From JBBDIM01 sp040880405 (GTDB taxonomy: Bacteria; Planctomycetota; Planctomycetia; Pirellulales; Pirellulaceae), in NCBI GenBank assembly GCA_040880405.1, contig JBBDIM010000034.1, forward strand, positions 1 through 45,636: DNA of 45,636 bases, written 5' to 3'. The notes under the pieces are model-generated. The model was not told where the DNA came from. It saw only the letters and a program-made list of their open reading frames with translations, and did not search any database. A program made the position numbers and the translations under genes. Below are positions 9,397 through 17,103 of this stretch, in pieces. Within the stretch, counting starts at the first letter, position 1, and each line of letters starts with the position of its first letter.

Positions 9397-9879
9397 ATGT
9401 CAAGTTTCGACGAGCGACTGCAACGAGCGATCCAGCGGGGCGAGAAGCATCAGTCCGCGCGGCGTCAGGCCCAAGAGTCGCAGGCGATGACCGAAGAGCA
9501 GTTCAAGGAACTGCACACTAAGCTGCGGCTCCAGATGTCGGAGTACATCGAGAACGGCCTCCAGAAGATGTCCAACTACTTTCCCGGTTTCCGCTTCGAG
9601 ACGCTCTTCGGCGACGCCGGCTGGGGCGGAGCTTGCTACCGAGACGATCTCGACCTGTCCGGCCCCAAACGCCGCAATCTGTACAGCCGCCTGGAATTGG
9701 CGATCCGCCCTTATTCCTCCGTCCACGTGCTGGAACTGACCGGCAAGGGCACGATCCGCAATAAGGAACTGTTCAACCGGTCCCACTACGAAAAGCTCTG
9801 CGAGGTCCGCGAAGACGACTTCCGCGAGCTGGTCGATCTCTGGATCGTCGAATACGCCGAGCAGTACTCCGCTCGGTAG
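9397..9879 (+). CDS. Conserved hypothetical protein
   Basis: A 160-residue soluble protein that I do not recognise as a named family. It has a charged, helical N-terminal third rich in Gln, Glu and Arg (coiled-coil-like, to about residue 50), then a mixed part with FPGFRFETLFGDAGWGGACY and a C-terminal helix DDFRELVDLWIVEYAEQY. No signal peptide or membrane segment is present. The start at 9397 (MSSFDERL) is preferred because GGAACGGGG lies just before it; an in-frame ATG at 9382 would add five residues. Codon use matches its neighbours, so I take it as real. It follows the assembly gap, so its upstream context is unknown. The pattern suggests a housekeeping protein of planctomycetes; no function is assigned. 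Confidence 0.8.
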   Translation: MSSFDERLQRAIQRGEKHQSARRQAQESQAMTEEQFKELHTKLRLQMSEYIENGLQKMSNYFPGFRFETLFGDAGWGGACYRDDLDLSGPKRRNLYSRLELAIRPYSSVHVLELTGKGTIRNKELFNRSHYEKLCEVREDDFRELVDLWIVEYAEQYSAR

Positions 9880-9928
9880 GAAGGTCTTGCGATACGTTAC
9901 CACGCGTCTCCGAACCTGCCCGCTTCTC

Positions 9929-10034
9929 CTGTAGCTACGGTCGCCAAGACCGTGAGGGATGTGCGAGTGCGGTCGGCCCTGCTGGCAACGTGCGTTTGGC
10001 AGTTCGCCCACGCTTTTGCAAGCGTAGCTACGGG
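9929..10034. repeat. GTAGCCACG hairpin repeat, copy 2 (diverged)
   Basis: It starts with GTAGCTACGGTCGCCAAGAC and ends with CGCTTTTGCAAGCGTAGCTA, a diverged member of the family seen at 13097 and 38399, with the same hairpin ends and length of about 105 bases. It lies between the unknown protein gene and the carbonic anhydrase promoter. Confidence 0.6.
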
Positions 10035-10065
10035 CACGAATTGGTTTTGTGTCTCGTCAATGGCA

Positions 10066-10095
10066 TTCGCTTCGCTGGGGCGGTTCGGTTATAAT
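10066..10095 (+). promoter_or_regulatory. Promoter of the carbonic anhydrase gene
   Basis: A perfect TATAAT lies at 10090-10095. The best -35 candidate is the weak TTCGCT at 10066-10071, 18 bases upstream. Transcription would begin near 10102, giving a leader of about 135 bases that contains the CCAA tract. Confidence 0.5.
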
Positions 10096-10188
10096 ACTTC
10101 AACCAGCCCGGGGCCTCTCCAAAGTGGCTTGAGTGCCAAGCAGCGATCATGCGGCAAGCTTTCACGGAAGTTCGTTCACGCTGCGGCT

Positions 10189-10219
10189 CCAACCAACCAA
10201 CCAACCAACCAACCAACCA
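10189..10219 (+). repeat. CCAA tetranucleotide tract (about 7.75 units)
   Basis: A perfect run of CCAA units in the leader of the carbonic anhydrase mRNA, ending six bases before the ribosome binding site GAGG (10225-10228). Such tracts slip during replication. If translation began at the upstream GTG (10133), the tract would be read as repeated Pro-Thr-Asn-Gln and unit changes would shift the frame; from the ATG at 10238 it is untranslated. Confidence 0.95.
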
Positions 10220-10237
10220 TCTACGAGGCGGAATTTC

Positions 10238-10909
10238 ATGCGTAGGCTAATCGAAGGAAACAAGCATTTTCGCGATGAGGACTTTTCTCGTCGAGCCGAG
10301 TTGTTCAAGGAATTGGCCAAGGCCCAAAGCCCGGAAACGCTGTTCATTACCTGCTCCGATTCCCGCATCGACCCCAACCTGATCACCCACTCCGAGCCGG
10401 GCGACCTGTTCATTGTCCGCAACGCTGGCAATATCGTGCCGCCCCATGGGCTGGGTGGCGGAGAGTCGGCGACCATCGAGTTCGCGATCACGGCACTCGG
10501 CGTGAGGGAAGTGATCATCTGCGGACATTCCGCCTGCGGGGCAATGAAAGGCTTGCTGAATCCGGAGATCTTGGACTCCATGCCGACCGTCGCCAGTTGG
10601 CTAACCCATGCCCAGGCGACCAGGGCGGTGATCGACCAAAATTACGCCGACGAAACCGATAAGGAGGCCTTGCTGGCCGCCGCGACGGAAGAGAATGTCC
10701 TGATCCAACTGGGCAACCTGATGACGCTACCCTCGGTCGCCGCATTGCTCGCCAAGGGCGATCTCACGCTGCATGGCTGGGTCTATAAGATCGGCACCGG
10801 CGAGGTCTTCGCCTACGACAAGGGTGATGATCAGTTCATCCCGCTGGAGAAATACCGTGAGCCGCCCATCGCTTCCGCCGGCCATAAGCCCAAGTACGCC
10901 TCGCGCTAG
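10238..10909 (+). CDS. Beta-class carbonic anhydrase
   Basis: A 223-residue cytoplasmic enzyme that interconverts carbon dioxide and bicarbonate. The zinc ligands are visible: Cys39 in CSDSR, His97 and Cys100 in GHSACG. Asp41 and Arg43 form the usual catalytic dyad. IVRNAGNIVPP and GESATIEFAITALGV are further family motifs. Length and order match bacterial beta-carbonic anhydrases. The start at 10238 is chosen because GAGG lies nine bases before it and the protein then opens at the family's normal N-terminus (RLIEGNKHF); an upstream GTG at 10133 would add a 35-residue tail that encodes the CCAA tract and has no ribosome binding site. It is a single gene with its own TATAAT promoter. Confidence 0.96.
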   Translation: MRRLIEGNKHFRDEDFSRRAELFKELAKAQSPETLFITCSDSRIDPNLITHSEPGDLFIVRNAGNIVPPHGLGGGESATIEFAITALGVREVIICGHSACGAMKGLLNPEILDSMPTVASWLTHAQATRAVIDQNYADETDKEALLAAATEENVLIQLGNLMTLPSVAALLAKGDLTLHGWVYKIGTGEVFAYDKGDDQFIPLEKYREPPIASAGHKPKYASR

Positions 10910-11005
10910 ACTCAACCGCCCGCCCCCCGCCGTTTGCTCCCGCGCGGAATCAAGCTACGATTACCCATAGCGGGTTGGTGGTTCAGGCGGCGGAGTAAAC
11001 GGGTT

Positions 11006-11788
11006 ATGGCGAAGTTTGTCGAGACAGTGGCGACCATCAACAGCGCGCTCCGCACTTTCTTGGTGCTCGCGGTGTTGCTGCTGTTGAGCTTTGGCTTCTG
11101 GTATGGCTACACCACCTACCATGCGCAGGACATCAAGCTTAAAGCTCAAGAGCGGGATCTGGCCACCGCCACGGCGGAAGTCGCGCGGTTGGATAAAGAG
11201 AACCAGGCGAAGCAGCGGCGGATTATGCAACTGGAAGTCCGGCTCAAGCTGCTCAAGGTCGATCGCCGCGTGGCTCGGCTGGAGGTGTTGCGGCAGACTC
11301 CGGCCGAAGGAGACACGCCCGGCGAGACCACCATCCGCTTTGTCGAACTGGCCGAGAACGGCGAGCCGCTATCCGAGCCGAAAACCATGACTTTGGCTGG
11401 CGATATGGTGTTCGTGAACTACCGGGTGGTGAAGTTCGAGGATGAACTGGTAGAGACCGAAGACCCCCTTCGCAGCACCTCGATCTGTCTGATCCAAAAG
11501 ATCTTCGGCGAGCATCAAACCCCCGCCGACGGTTTCGTGATCGACCAAGCGGGGGATCGACCCAGGGCCTATGGGCTTCAGGAAGAGACCAGTGAGCTGG
11601 AACAGGAGATCTGGACCAACTTCTGGGATCTCGCCAACGACCCGGATCAGGCCCGCTCGCACGGCATCCGCGCCATCCACGAGGAATCCCCCAGCATGAG
11701 GGTCCGCCCGGGCCGCCGCTACGAACTGGAAATCCGCAGCAGCGGCGGACTAACGATCAAACCGCAGACCGAGCCGGCGGAATCCTAG
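11006..11788 (+). CDS. Membrane-anchored coiled-coil protein, function unknown
   Basis: A 260-residue protein with one N-terminal membrane helix at about 14-36 (LRTFLVLAVLLLLSFGFWYG), then a heptad-like helix at about 45-90 (AQERDLATATAEVARLDKEN) and a C-terminal globular part with TIRFVELAENGEPLSEP and FVNYRVVKFEDELVETED. It is probably held in the cytoplasmic membrane with the C-terminal part outside. I recognise no named domain; similar proteins are common in planctomycetes. The start at 11006 begins MAKFVETV directly before the membrane helix; the in-frame extension to 10934 looks like spacer. It is 96 bases after the carbonic anhydrase gene on the same strand and may be co-transcribed with it. 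Confidence 0.8.
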   Translation: MAKFVETVATINSALRTFLVLAVLLLLSFGFWYGYTTYHAQDIKLKAQERDLATATAEVARLDKENQAKQRRIMQLEVRLKLLKVDRRVARLEVLRQTPAEGDTPGETTIRFVELAENGEPLSEPKTMTLAGDMVFVNYRVVKFEDELVETEDPLRSTSICLIQKIFGEHQTPADGFVIDQAGDRPRAYGLQEETSELEQEIWTNFWDLANDPDQARSHGIRAIHEESPSMRVRPGRRYELEIRSSGGLTIKPQTEPAES

Positions 11789-11811
11789 AACTATTTCAGT
11801 CAAGAAAGGAA

Positions 11812-11949
11812 GAAAGTCCGTCTTATCGACCCCGGCAAGTTTCCTCAACCATCGGGCGTGAGCTACCAGAATAGCCTTAGCAAGGGAGAAGCATTACCCT
11901 TACCGCCAATGGTCAGGAAAACAGACAGGGGTCGATAAAACGGACTTTC
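11812..11949. repeat. Inverted-repeat element (22-base arms)
   Basis: Arms at 11812-11833 and 11928-11949 pair at 21 of 22 positions (GAAAGTCCGTCTTATCGACC against its partner). The 94 bases between show no gene. It lies 23 bases after the stop of the coiled-coil gene. The rest of the 514-base spacer, 11950-12302, has no supported feature. The layout is that of a small non-coding mobile or REP-like element. Confidence 0.7.
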
Positions 11950-12302
11950 CTCTCGACATCGACACAGGCACTCGCGAGTCTTTGCCTTATCTCCGTCACA
12001 AACAAAAACCCATCCAGGCAAGATCCCCATCTTCCCCAGATATGTTAAGTATCGGAGGTTCGGGAAATTCTGTGCATCCGGAAAGATGGGATAAATGCGA
12101 ATCTCTCGGTGGTTCGGCCGGTCGTAACGAATGTATCGATTTCAGCGATTCCCCTTCCGCGTCGCTTCAAGATTCAATCCGCGGGGGCGAATGGAAATTG
12201 AGTGGTGAACGACTTCCGAGACTGATACACTAATCGGGTTGAGGCTGAGCCACCCGGAAGGCCCGGACTTTGTTCTTATTCGATTCGAGGAGTTCCCAGC
12301 GG

Positions 12303-13079
12303 ATGACAACCCCACTTGCCTACTTCTCCGACCGGTTGAGCAAATCCCGCCGCGAAGGAAAGACCGTGGTCATTGTGATCGTGATTCTCGCGGTCTGCTT
12401 TTTCGTGATGGTGGTCTGCGGCGGAGTCCTGGTCGCCCTGCTATTGCCAGCAGTGCAGCAGGCCCGGCATGCGGCCCGGCGGATGCAGTCATCGAACAAC
12501 ATGAAAATGATCGGACTGGCCCTGCATAACTATCACGACACCTATGGCACGTTTCCTCCGGCGTACATCCCGGACGAAAACGGCAAGCCGATGCACTCTT
12601 GGCGGGTGTTGATTTCACCATTCCTGGATGATGGTTTCCAGTTCAGCCAATACGATTTCGACAAACCGTGGGACCACGCGGACAACATGGCGGTGACCCA
12701 GCAAATGCCGAGTGTCTACAACTCGCCGATCCTCGATTCGGCGGAAACCACCCAAGGGATGACACCCTACGTGGCGGTCTCCGGGCCCGAGACGGTGCTG
12801 GGCCAGGCCGAAGGGAGCCAATTCCGCTCGATTGTCGATGGTACGTCCCATACGATCATTGCCATGGAAAATTTCTCCCGACCGGTCTTCTGGGCCGAGC
12901 CGACCGATATCTCGCCGGATCAAATCATGGCCAATTTCACGCGGATCATGGACAGCGCGACCCCGGGGCCGCAAGTGCTGATGGCGGATGGCTCGGTCAT
13001 GACGGTCAGCTCCTCAACCTCTCCGCAGGCCTTTGAGGGTGGGCTGTATATCAACGATGGGGAGGGCTTTAGTCCATAA
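12303..13079 (+). CDS. DUF1559-type protein without a prepilin cleavage motif
   Basis: A 258-residue protein. A long membrane helix (KTVVIVIVILAVCFFVMVVC, about residues 20-45) runs into the DUF1559 signature VALLLPAVQQARHAARRMQ, then SNNMKMIGLALHNYHDTYGT and, near the end, LMADGSVMTVSSS. Unlike the copy at 2977-3876 it lacks the FTLVE prepilin motif, so it should stay as a plain N-terminal membrane anchor and not be processed like a pilin. The start at 12303 has GAGGAG ten bases upstream. The middle region (PYVAVSGPETVLG, SIVDGTSHTIIAMENF) is typical of the family. The function is unknown; it may sit at the cell surface or in an inner-membrane assembly. It is a single gene. Confidence 0.88.
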   Translation: MTTPLAYFSDRLSKSRREGKTVVIVIVILAVCFFVMVVCGGVLVALLLPAVQQARHAARRMQSSNNMKMIGLALHNYHDTYGTFPPAYIPDENGKPMHSWRVLISPFLDDGFQFSQYDFDKPWDHADNMAVTQQMPSVYNSPILDSAETTQGMTPYVAVSGPETVLGQAEGSQFRSIVDGTSHTIIAMENFSRPVFWAEPTDISPDQIMANFTRIMDSATPGPQVLMADGSVMTVSSSTSPQAFEGGLYINDGEGFSP

Positions 13080-13096
13080 CGCAAGAGGATTCCGTC

Positions 13097-13201
13097 CGTA
13101 GCCACGCTTGCAAAAGCGTGGGGGAAGTGCTCACCCGCTTCGCCCCAGGTGCCAACCCAACTCGCAAGTCTCCCACGGTCTGCGCGACCGTGGCTACGTA
13201 A
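13097..13201. repeat. GTAGCCACG hairpin repeat, copy 3
   Basis: It runs from CGTAGCCACGCTTGCAAAAG to ACCGTGGCTACGTA. Both ends can fold into hairpins and are inverted copies of each other. It is followed 28 bases later by a second full copy, making a tandem pair in the spacer between two convergent genes. Confidence 0.85.
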
Positions 13202-13229
13202 GAATCATGTCTCTCTCACGTTTTACGCC

Positions 13230-13337
13230 TACGTAGCCACGCTTGCCAAAAGCGTGGGAGAAGTGTTAACCCGCTTCGCCCCAGGGGCCAACCCAACTCG
13301 CACGTCTCCCACGGTCTGCGCGACCGTGGCTACGTAA
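13230..13337. repeat. GTAGCCACG hairpin repeat, copy 4
   Basis: It is nearly identical to the copy at 13097, including AGCGTGGGAGAAGTGTTAAC and GCGCGACCGTGGCTACGTA. It ends ten bases before the stop codon of the WD40 protein gene, so the whole spacer 13080-13347 is filled by two copies. Confidence 0.85.
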
Positions 13338-13347
13338 GATGATGACC

Positions 13348-15234
13348 CTACTTCGCAGGCACAGCCTGCCAGGTTTGTTCCGGACTATCGGCTTCCAGCT
13401 TTTGGCGGTGAATCTCTCCTTGGTGGTTACCGTAGTACAGGGTTTTGCCGTCGGCGGAGAGGGTTAAGCTGCTGATCCAGTCCGGAGGGGTTTGGAATTC
13501 TCGCTGGCGTTTGCCATCCTGGGCGTTGTGGATGCGGATCTTGTGTTCCGCCCCGGCGGTGAGGACGCGGTTGTTTTCCAGCGTGTGGATCACGCTGATC
13601 TCTCCTCCAAACCCGCCGATATCCCGGGCCTGCTTGCCATCCTTGACATTCCAGATGCGTAGCCGACGGTCGTCACCACCGCTGATCACCTGTTTGCCGC
13701 CATCCAAAAACCGGGCCGTGGTGACGCTTTGGCCATGGCCACTGAAGGTGATTTGCAGGCTGCCACTTTTCGCATCAAACACCTTGGCCGTTTTGTCGCG
13801 GCTGGCGGAGACTAATTGCTTGCCGTCGGAAGACCAGGCGATGCTGTGGACCCAATCGGAATGATCCTCCACCAGGGTCAGGTTCTCGCTCTCCAGATCG
13901 AACAGCGCGATCGCCCCGCCGGCCCCGCAGGCCGCCAAACGCTTGCCATCCGGCGAGAACGCGACATCAAACATGGCGTCCTCAGTCATCAACAAATCGG
14001 AGACCAACTCGCCGCTGGTCATGTCAAACAGTTTCACTTCGCCCAATTGCCCCGGCGTCCCGCTGGCCACCGCCAACCGCTTGCCATCGGGATGAAACGC
14101 CAGGCCATACACCCGCTGGGCGACGTTGGTAATCCGGCGAACAAGCTTGCCATCCGCGGCATTGAAGACCAATACCTCGTGATAGCCGGAACTGGCCAGG
14201 TGCTGGCCTTCCGGATCGACCGCCACGGCGGTGACCGGAACCGGGGCGTTATAAGTTTCCGGCGGGTCAGGCTGGGTGACCCGCGGCATCAGGCGGATTA
14301 GCGGAGACTCGGAATCGGCGGCGCCATCGAGCCGCGCCCCCAAGGCGATCCACGCGCGGATCAACTCGATCTGATCTTCCGGCAACGGATCGGACTCGTA
14401 CGGCATCGATCCATCCTCGACCATCAAATACAACAGCGAGTTATCGGCATCGCCGGGGATGATCGCCTCGCCGGAGTCCCCCCCGGCCAGAATGGAGGCG
14501 AAGTTGGCCATGTTGTACCGCCCCTTGGGATTCCGGGGGTTGTGACAGGCGACACACCGCTGGTGGAAGACCGGGGCGATCTGATCTGAGAACGAGATCC
14601 ATCGGTTGGCGTCACGCAGCAGGGTCTCGATCTTGGCTTGCCGCGCGATACGGCTGGCGGTGAACTCGTCCGCCTGTTGTTTGAGCTGGGCGACTTCCGC
14701 CTCTCGCGCGTCGCTCACCTTTTGGGCCGCTTGGGCTTGCTCAGGCAGCGGTTTGGCCAGTTCGTCCAGCTTCGTGATTTCTGTTTGGGCCTCGTCAATC
14801 GACTTGGCCGCCTCCTTCGTCGTCTTCTCGGCCTCTTCGATTTCCTTTTCACTTGCGGCCAGTTTCTTGTTTGCCTCTTCGATCTGTTTCTTCGCCGCGG
14901 CGATCGCCTCCTGGGCCTCCTTTTGCTTCTCGGCGGCCTTTTCTCGGGCCTCTTTCTGATCCTTGATCTTCTGGGCAAGCTCTCCCTTTTCCCGTTCGAT
15001 CCGATCCATCTCGGTCAGCAGCCCTTTCCACTCACGCTGCAGATCGGTCGCCATTTTGCGAGCCTCCAGCCACGCGGCCTGGGCCGCTTGCTCCTCCTGG
15101 GAAATGGCCGCGGCCTCTTGGTCGAGTGCTTGAACCTGCTGCATCACGTCGACCTTCACGGCTTCCTCGTCCGCGAAGAGAATGGCAGAGCTCCAAACGA
15201 GCCAACAGAGAGCGAAAACAAAGAGGCGGGGCAT
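13348..15234 (-). CDS. Exported coiled-coil, planctomycete cytochrome and WD40 repeat protein
   Basis: A 628-residue exported protein. A signal peptide (MPRLFVFALCWLVWSSAILF) is followed by a long Glu/Lys/Ala-rich coiled coil at about 25-210. A planctomycete-type cytochrome domain (PSCyt1) comes next, with the haem site CVACH near residue 225 and the motifs GDSGEAIIPGDADNSLL and IELIRAWIALGA. The C-terminal half is a WD40 propeller with repeats such as AFSPDGKRLAACG and SWSSDGKQLVSASRDKTAKV. It probably acts outside the cytoplasmic membrane, perhaps as a scaffold with a haem. The start at 15234 gives a clean signal peptide, and GGAAAG lies upstream. It is the third gene of the trio with DUF1501 and DUF1549/DUF1553 genes. 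Confidence 0.92.
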   Translation of the reverse strand: MPRLFVFALCWLVWSSAILFADEEAVKVDVMQQVQALDQEAAAISQEEQAAQAAWLEARKMATDLQREWKGLLTEMDRIEREKGELAQKIKDQKEAREKAAEKQKEAQEAIAAAKKQIEEANKKLAASEKEIEEAEKTTKEAAKSIDEAQTEITKLDELAKPLPEQAQAAQKVSDAREAEVAQLKQQADEFTASRIARQAKIETLLRDANRWISFSDQIAPVFHQRCVACHNPRNPKGRYNMANFASILAGGDSGEAIIPGDADNSLLYLMVEDGSMPYESDPLPEDQIELIRAWIALGARLDGAADSESPLIRLMPRVTQPDPPETYNAPVPVTAVAVDPEGQHLASSGYHEVLVFNAADGKLVRRITNVAQRVYGLAFHPDGKRLAVASGTPGQLGEVKLFDMTSGELVSDLLMTEDAMFDVAFSPDGKRLAACGAGGAIALFDLESENLTLVEDHSDWVHSIAWSSDGKQLVSASRDKTAKVFDAKSGSLQITFSGHGQSVTTARFLDGGKQVISGGDDRRLRIWNVKDGKQARDIGGFGGEISVIHTLENNRVLTAGAEHKIRIHNAQDGKRQREFQTPPDWISSLTLSADGKTLYYGNHQGEIHRQKLEADSPEQTWQAVPAK

Positions 15235-15372
15235 GGTGATGACTTTCCGGAGGGTCTGCTGGTGCGGATTACTCTTCTCGGACTTCACACTAGCGGACAA
15301 GCCACCAGTGCCACCCGTCGAGGAGGGTGAGTGGGGAGGGGCTTTTTCTTATCGGTCTGGTTCGCGTGTTGT

Positions 15373-15461
15373 GTGTGAAAAAGGGGTCAGGACTCTTTTT
15401 AATCACACGTTATCAAATTGTGAATACTTAACTAAAAAGAGTCCTGACCCCTTTTTCACAC
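15373..15461. repeat. 85-base perfect hairpin element, copy 1
   Basis: Arms at 15373-15401 and 15433-15461 are perfect 29-base inverted repeats (core GAAAAAGGGGTCAGGACTC) around a 31-base loop. The 85 bases 15375-15459 are identical to 17008-17092. The element lies in the 330-base spacer between the WD40 and DUF1501 genes (15235-15564); the rest of that spacer shows nothing else. Confidence 0.97.
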
Positions 15462-15564
15462 GCCACCATTTTTCATACCCGTGCCCTGTCAGACGCAAGT
15501 CGCGAGGCACGAGTTCCAAAAGGCAACCATCCCTGAGTCCCAATACGCCTTTAAAGGCACAACT

Positions 15565-16959
15565 CTACGCGAAGATATCGGTGATCGGTTTTCCGGCGAT
15601 CGCCAAGGGGCGGTCGGCTCGGTCGCGGACTTCCGTGTTGGGGTCGATTCCTAGCAAGGTGTACAGCGTGGCGGCCAGGTCGTCAGGGCGGACGGGATGT
15701 TTGTCGGGGTACATGCCGCTCGCATCCGACGCCCCGTAGACGTAACCCTGTTTCACGCCACCACCGGCCAACAGCGAGGTGTAGCACTGGGGCCAGTGGT
15801 CTCGGCTGACGTTTTTGTTGATCTTCGGGGTCCGGCCGAACTCGCCCATCCAGAGGACCAAGGTATCCTCCAGCAGGCCGCGTTCTTCCAGGTCGTCGAG
15901 CAAGGTGGGCAAGGTTTGGTCGGTGATGGGGTGTTGGTACTTGTTTACAATGTTGTACATCCGCGTGTCGTCGAACCCATGGGTGTCCCACCCGCCGTCG
16001 TTCACTCGGCGACCGCCGATGGAGCGAGAGAAATAGACCGTCACAAACTTCACGCCCGCCTCGACCAACCGCCGGGCCAAGAGGCAGCTTTGGCCGTAGG
16101 TGGTGCGGCCGTAGCGATCGCGAAGGGCCTCTGGTTCCGCCTCGATATCGAACGCGGCTCGGACCTTATCCGAGGTGAGCATCGAGATCGCTTTTTCATA
16201 GTAGTCGTCAAACCCTTTGGCCTCCAGCGAGCGATCCAACAACCGGGCCTGGTCATCGACCATCCGCTGCAGTTCCCGTCGCCGCTGCATCCGCCCCAGC
16301 TCCAAATCGCCCGGGAGGGTCAGTTCTGGCAGTTTGAAATTCTCTTTGCTGGGATCGTCCTGGAAGTAGAACGGATCGTGCCGTTTGCCGAGGAAGCTGG
16401 CATGCTGCCCAGGGGTAACGGAACCGTCGGCGATGGTGTAAGGGTAAGAGACGTACGTCGGCATCTCTCCTTGGTTGGGGGCTAACGCATCCACCACGGA
16501 GCCATACCCAGGCCACAGGTCTGGCGAATCGCGCAAGCGTTGGTCGTCGCTCGGCGGGGCGTGGCCGGTGAGCGCGTAGTAGCCGGCCGAGTTGTGGTTT
16601 TTCATGGTGTGGGTCATGCTGCGGATCAGCGTGACCTTGTCCATCCGCTTGGCCATTTCCGGAAAGTGCTCGCAGACCGGCAGACCGGGGACGACGCTGG
16701 AGATCGGCTTCAAGGGGCCCCGAATTTCCGCCGGCGCGTCCGGCTTCATGTCGAAGGTATCCAAGTGGCTCGGCCCGCCCCACTGGAACAGAAAGATCAC
16801 GCGTTTGGCGCGGGCCGGCGGACCACCGGTTTGTTCGGCGGCCTTCAGCAGTTTGGGCATATTGAGCCCCAACAAACCGAGCCCACCCACCTTGAGCAGG
16901 CTCCGGCGGCTAAGATCCGCCAAATGAAAATCGCGGCAAGCAGTCGAACGCGGTTTCAT
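15565..16959 (-). CDS. DUF1501 domain-containing protein, Tat-exported
   Basis: A 464-residue protein of the DUF1501 family, related to the sulfatase/alkaline phosphatase superfamily. The N-terminus has a twin-arginine signal (SRRSLLKVGGLGLLGLNMP, Arg18-Arg19), so it is exported folded. Family motifs are FLFQWGGPSHLDTFDMKPD, SMTHTMKNHNSAGYYALTGH, NDGGWDTHGFDD and LVLWMGEFGRTPKINK, with conserved Asp and His residues that would bind metal. The substrate is unknown; gene neighbourhoods in planctomycetes tie it to DUF1549/DUF1553 cytochrome proteins, as here. It follows the DUF1549/DUF1553 gene on the same strand with a 144-base spacer that carries a hairpin element. Length is normal for the family. 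Confidence 0.95.
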   Translation of the reverse strand: MKPRSTACRDFHLADLSRRSLLKVGGLGLLGLNMPKLLKAAEQTGGPPARAKRVIFLFQWGGPSHLDTFDMKPDAPAEIRGPLKPISSVVPGLPVCEHFPEMAKRMDKVTLIRSMTHTMKNHNSAGYYALTGHAPPSDDQRLRDSPDLWPGYGSVVDALAPNQGEMPTYVSYPYTIADGSVTPGQHASFLGKRHDPFYFQDDPSKENFKLPELTLPGDLELGRMQRRRELQRMVDDQARLLDRSLEAKGFDDYYEKAISMLTSDKVRAAFDIEAEPEALRDRYGRTTYGQSCLLARRLVEAGVKFVTVYFSRSIGGRRVNDGGWDTHGFDDTRMYNIVNKYQHPITDQTLPTLLDDLEERGLLEDTLVLWMGEFGRTPKINKNVSRDHWPQCYTSLLAGGGVKQGYVYGASDASGMYPDKHPVRPDDLAATLYTLLGIDPNTEVRDRADRPLAIAGKPITDIFA

Positions 16960-17007
16960 GGGTCGTTCCTTGCGGGGTGAAATCGTAGCTCAATGAACGG
17001 GTGGGCC

Positions 17008-17092
17008 GTGAAAAAGGGGTCAGGACTCTTTTTAATCACACGTTATCAAATTGTGAATACTTAACTAAAAAGAGTCCTGACCCCTTTTTCAC
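17008..17092. repeat. 85-base perfect hairpin element, copy 2
   Basis: Perfect 27-base arms at 17008-17034 and 17066-17092 enclose the same 31-base loop as at 15402-15432. The 85 bases match copy 1 without a change. It fills most of the spacer between the DUF1549/DUF1553 gene and the DUF1501 gene. Its left flank GGGTGGGCC also occurs at the end of bioD. Confidence 0.97.
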
Positions 17093-17103
17093 TCACCCTA
17101 CCA

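Noticed and set aside
10133..10237. Longer carbonic anhydrase starting at GTG and including the CCAA tract as protein
   Set aside because: There is no ribosome binding site before the GTG, while ATG at 10238 has one and fits the family's N-terminus. The option is kept in the finding on phase variation.
12198..12231. A promoter made of TTGAGT and TACACT before the second DUF1559 gene
   Set aside because: The spacing is 22 bases, too long for a sigma-70 promoter.
11982..12233. An 83-codon open frame between the inverted-repeat element and the second DUF1559 gene
   Set aside because: Ser/Pro-rich with no hydrophobic core or motif, and no ribosome binding site; treated as spacer.
13097..13337. 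A possible short CRISPR array
   Set aside because: The two repeat units are 105 bases long and nearly adjacent, with no set of unique spacers and no cas gene.
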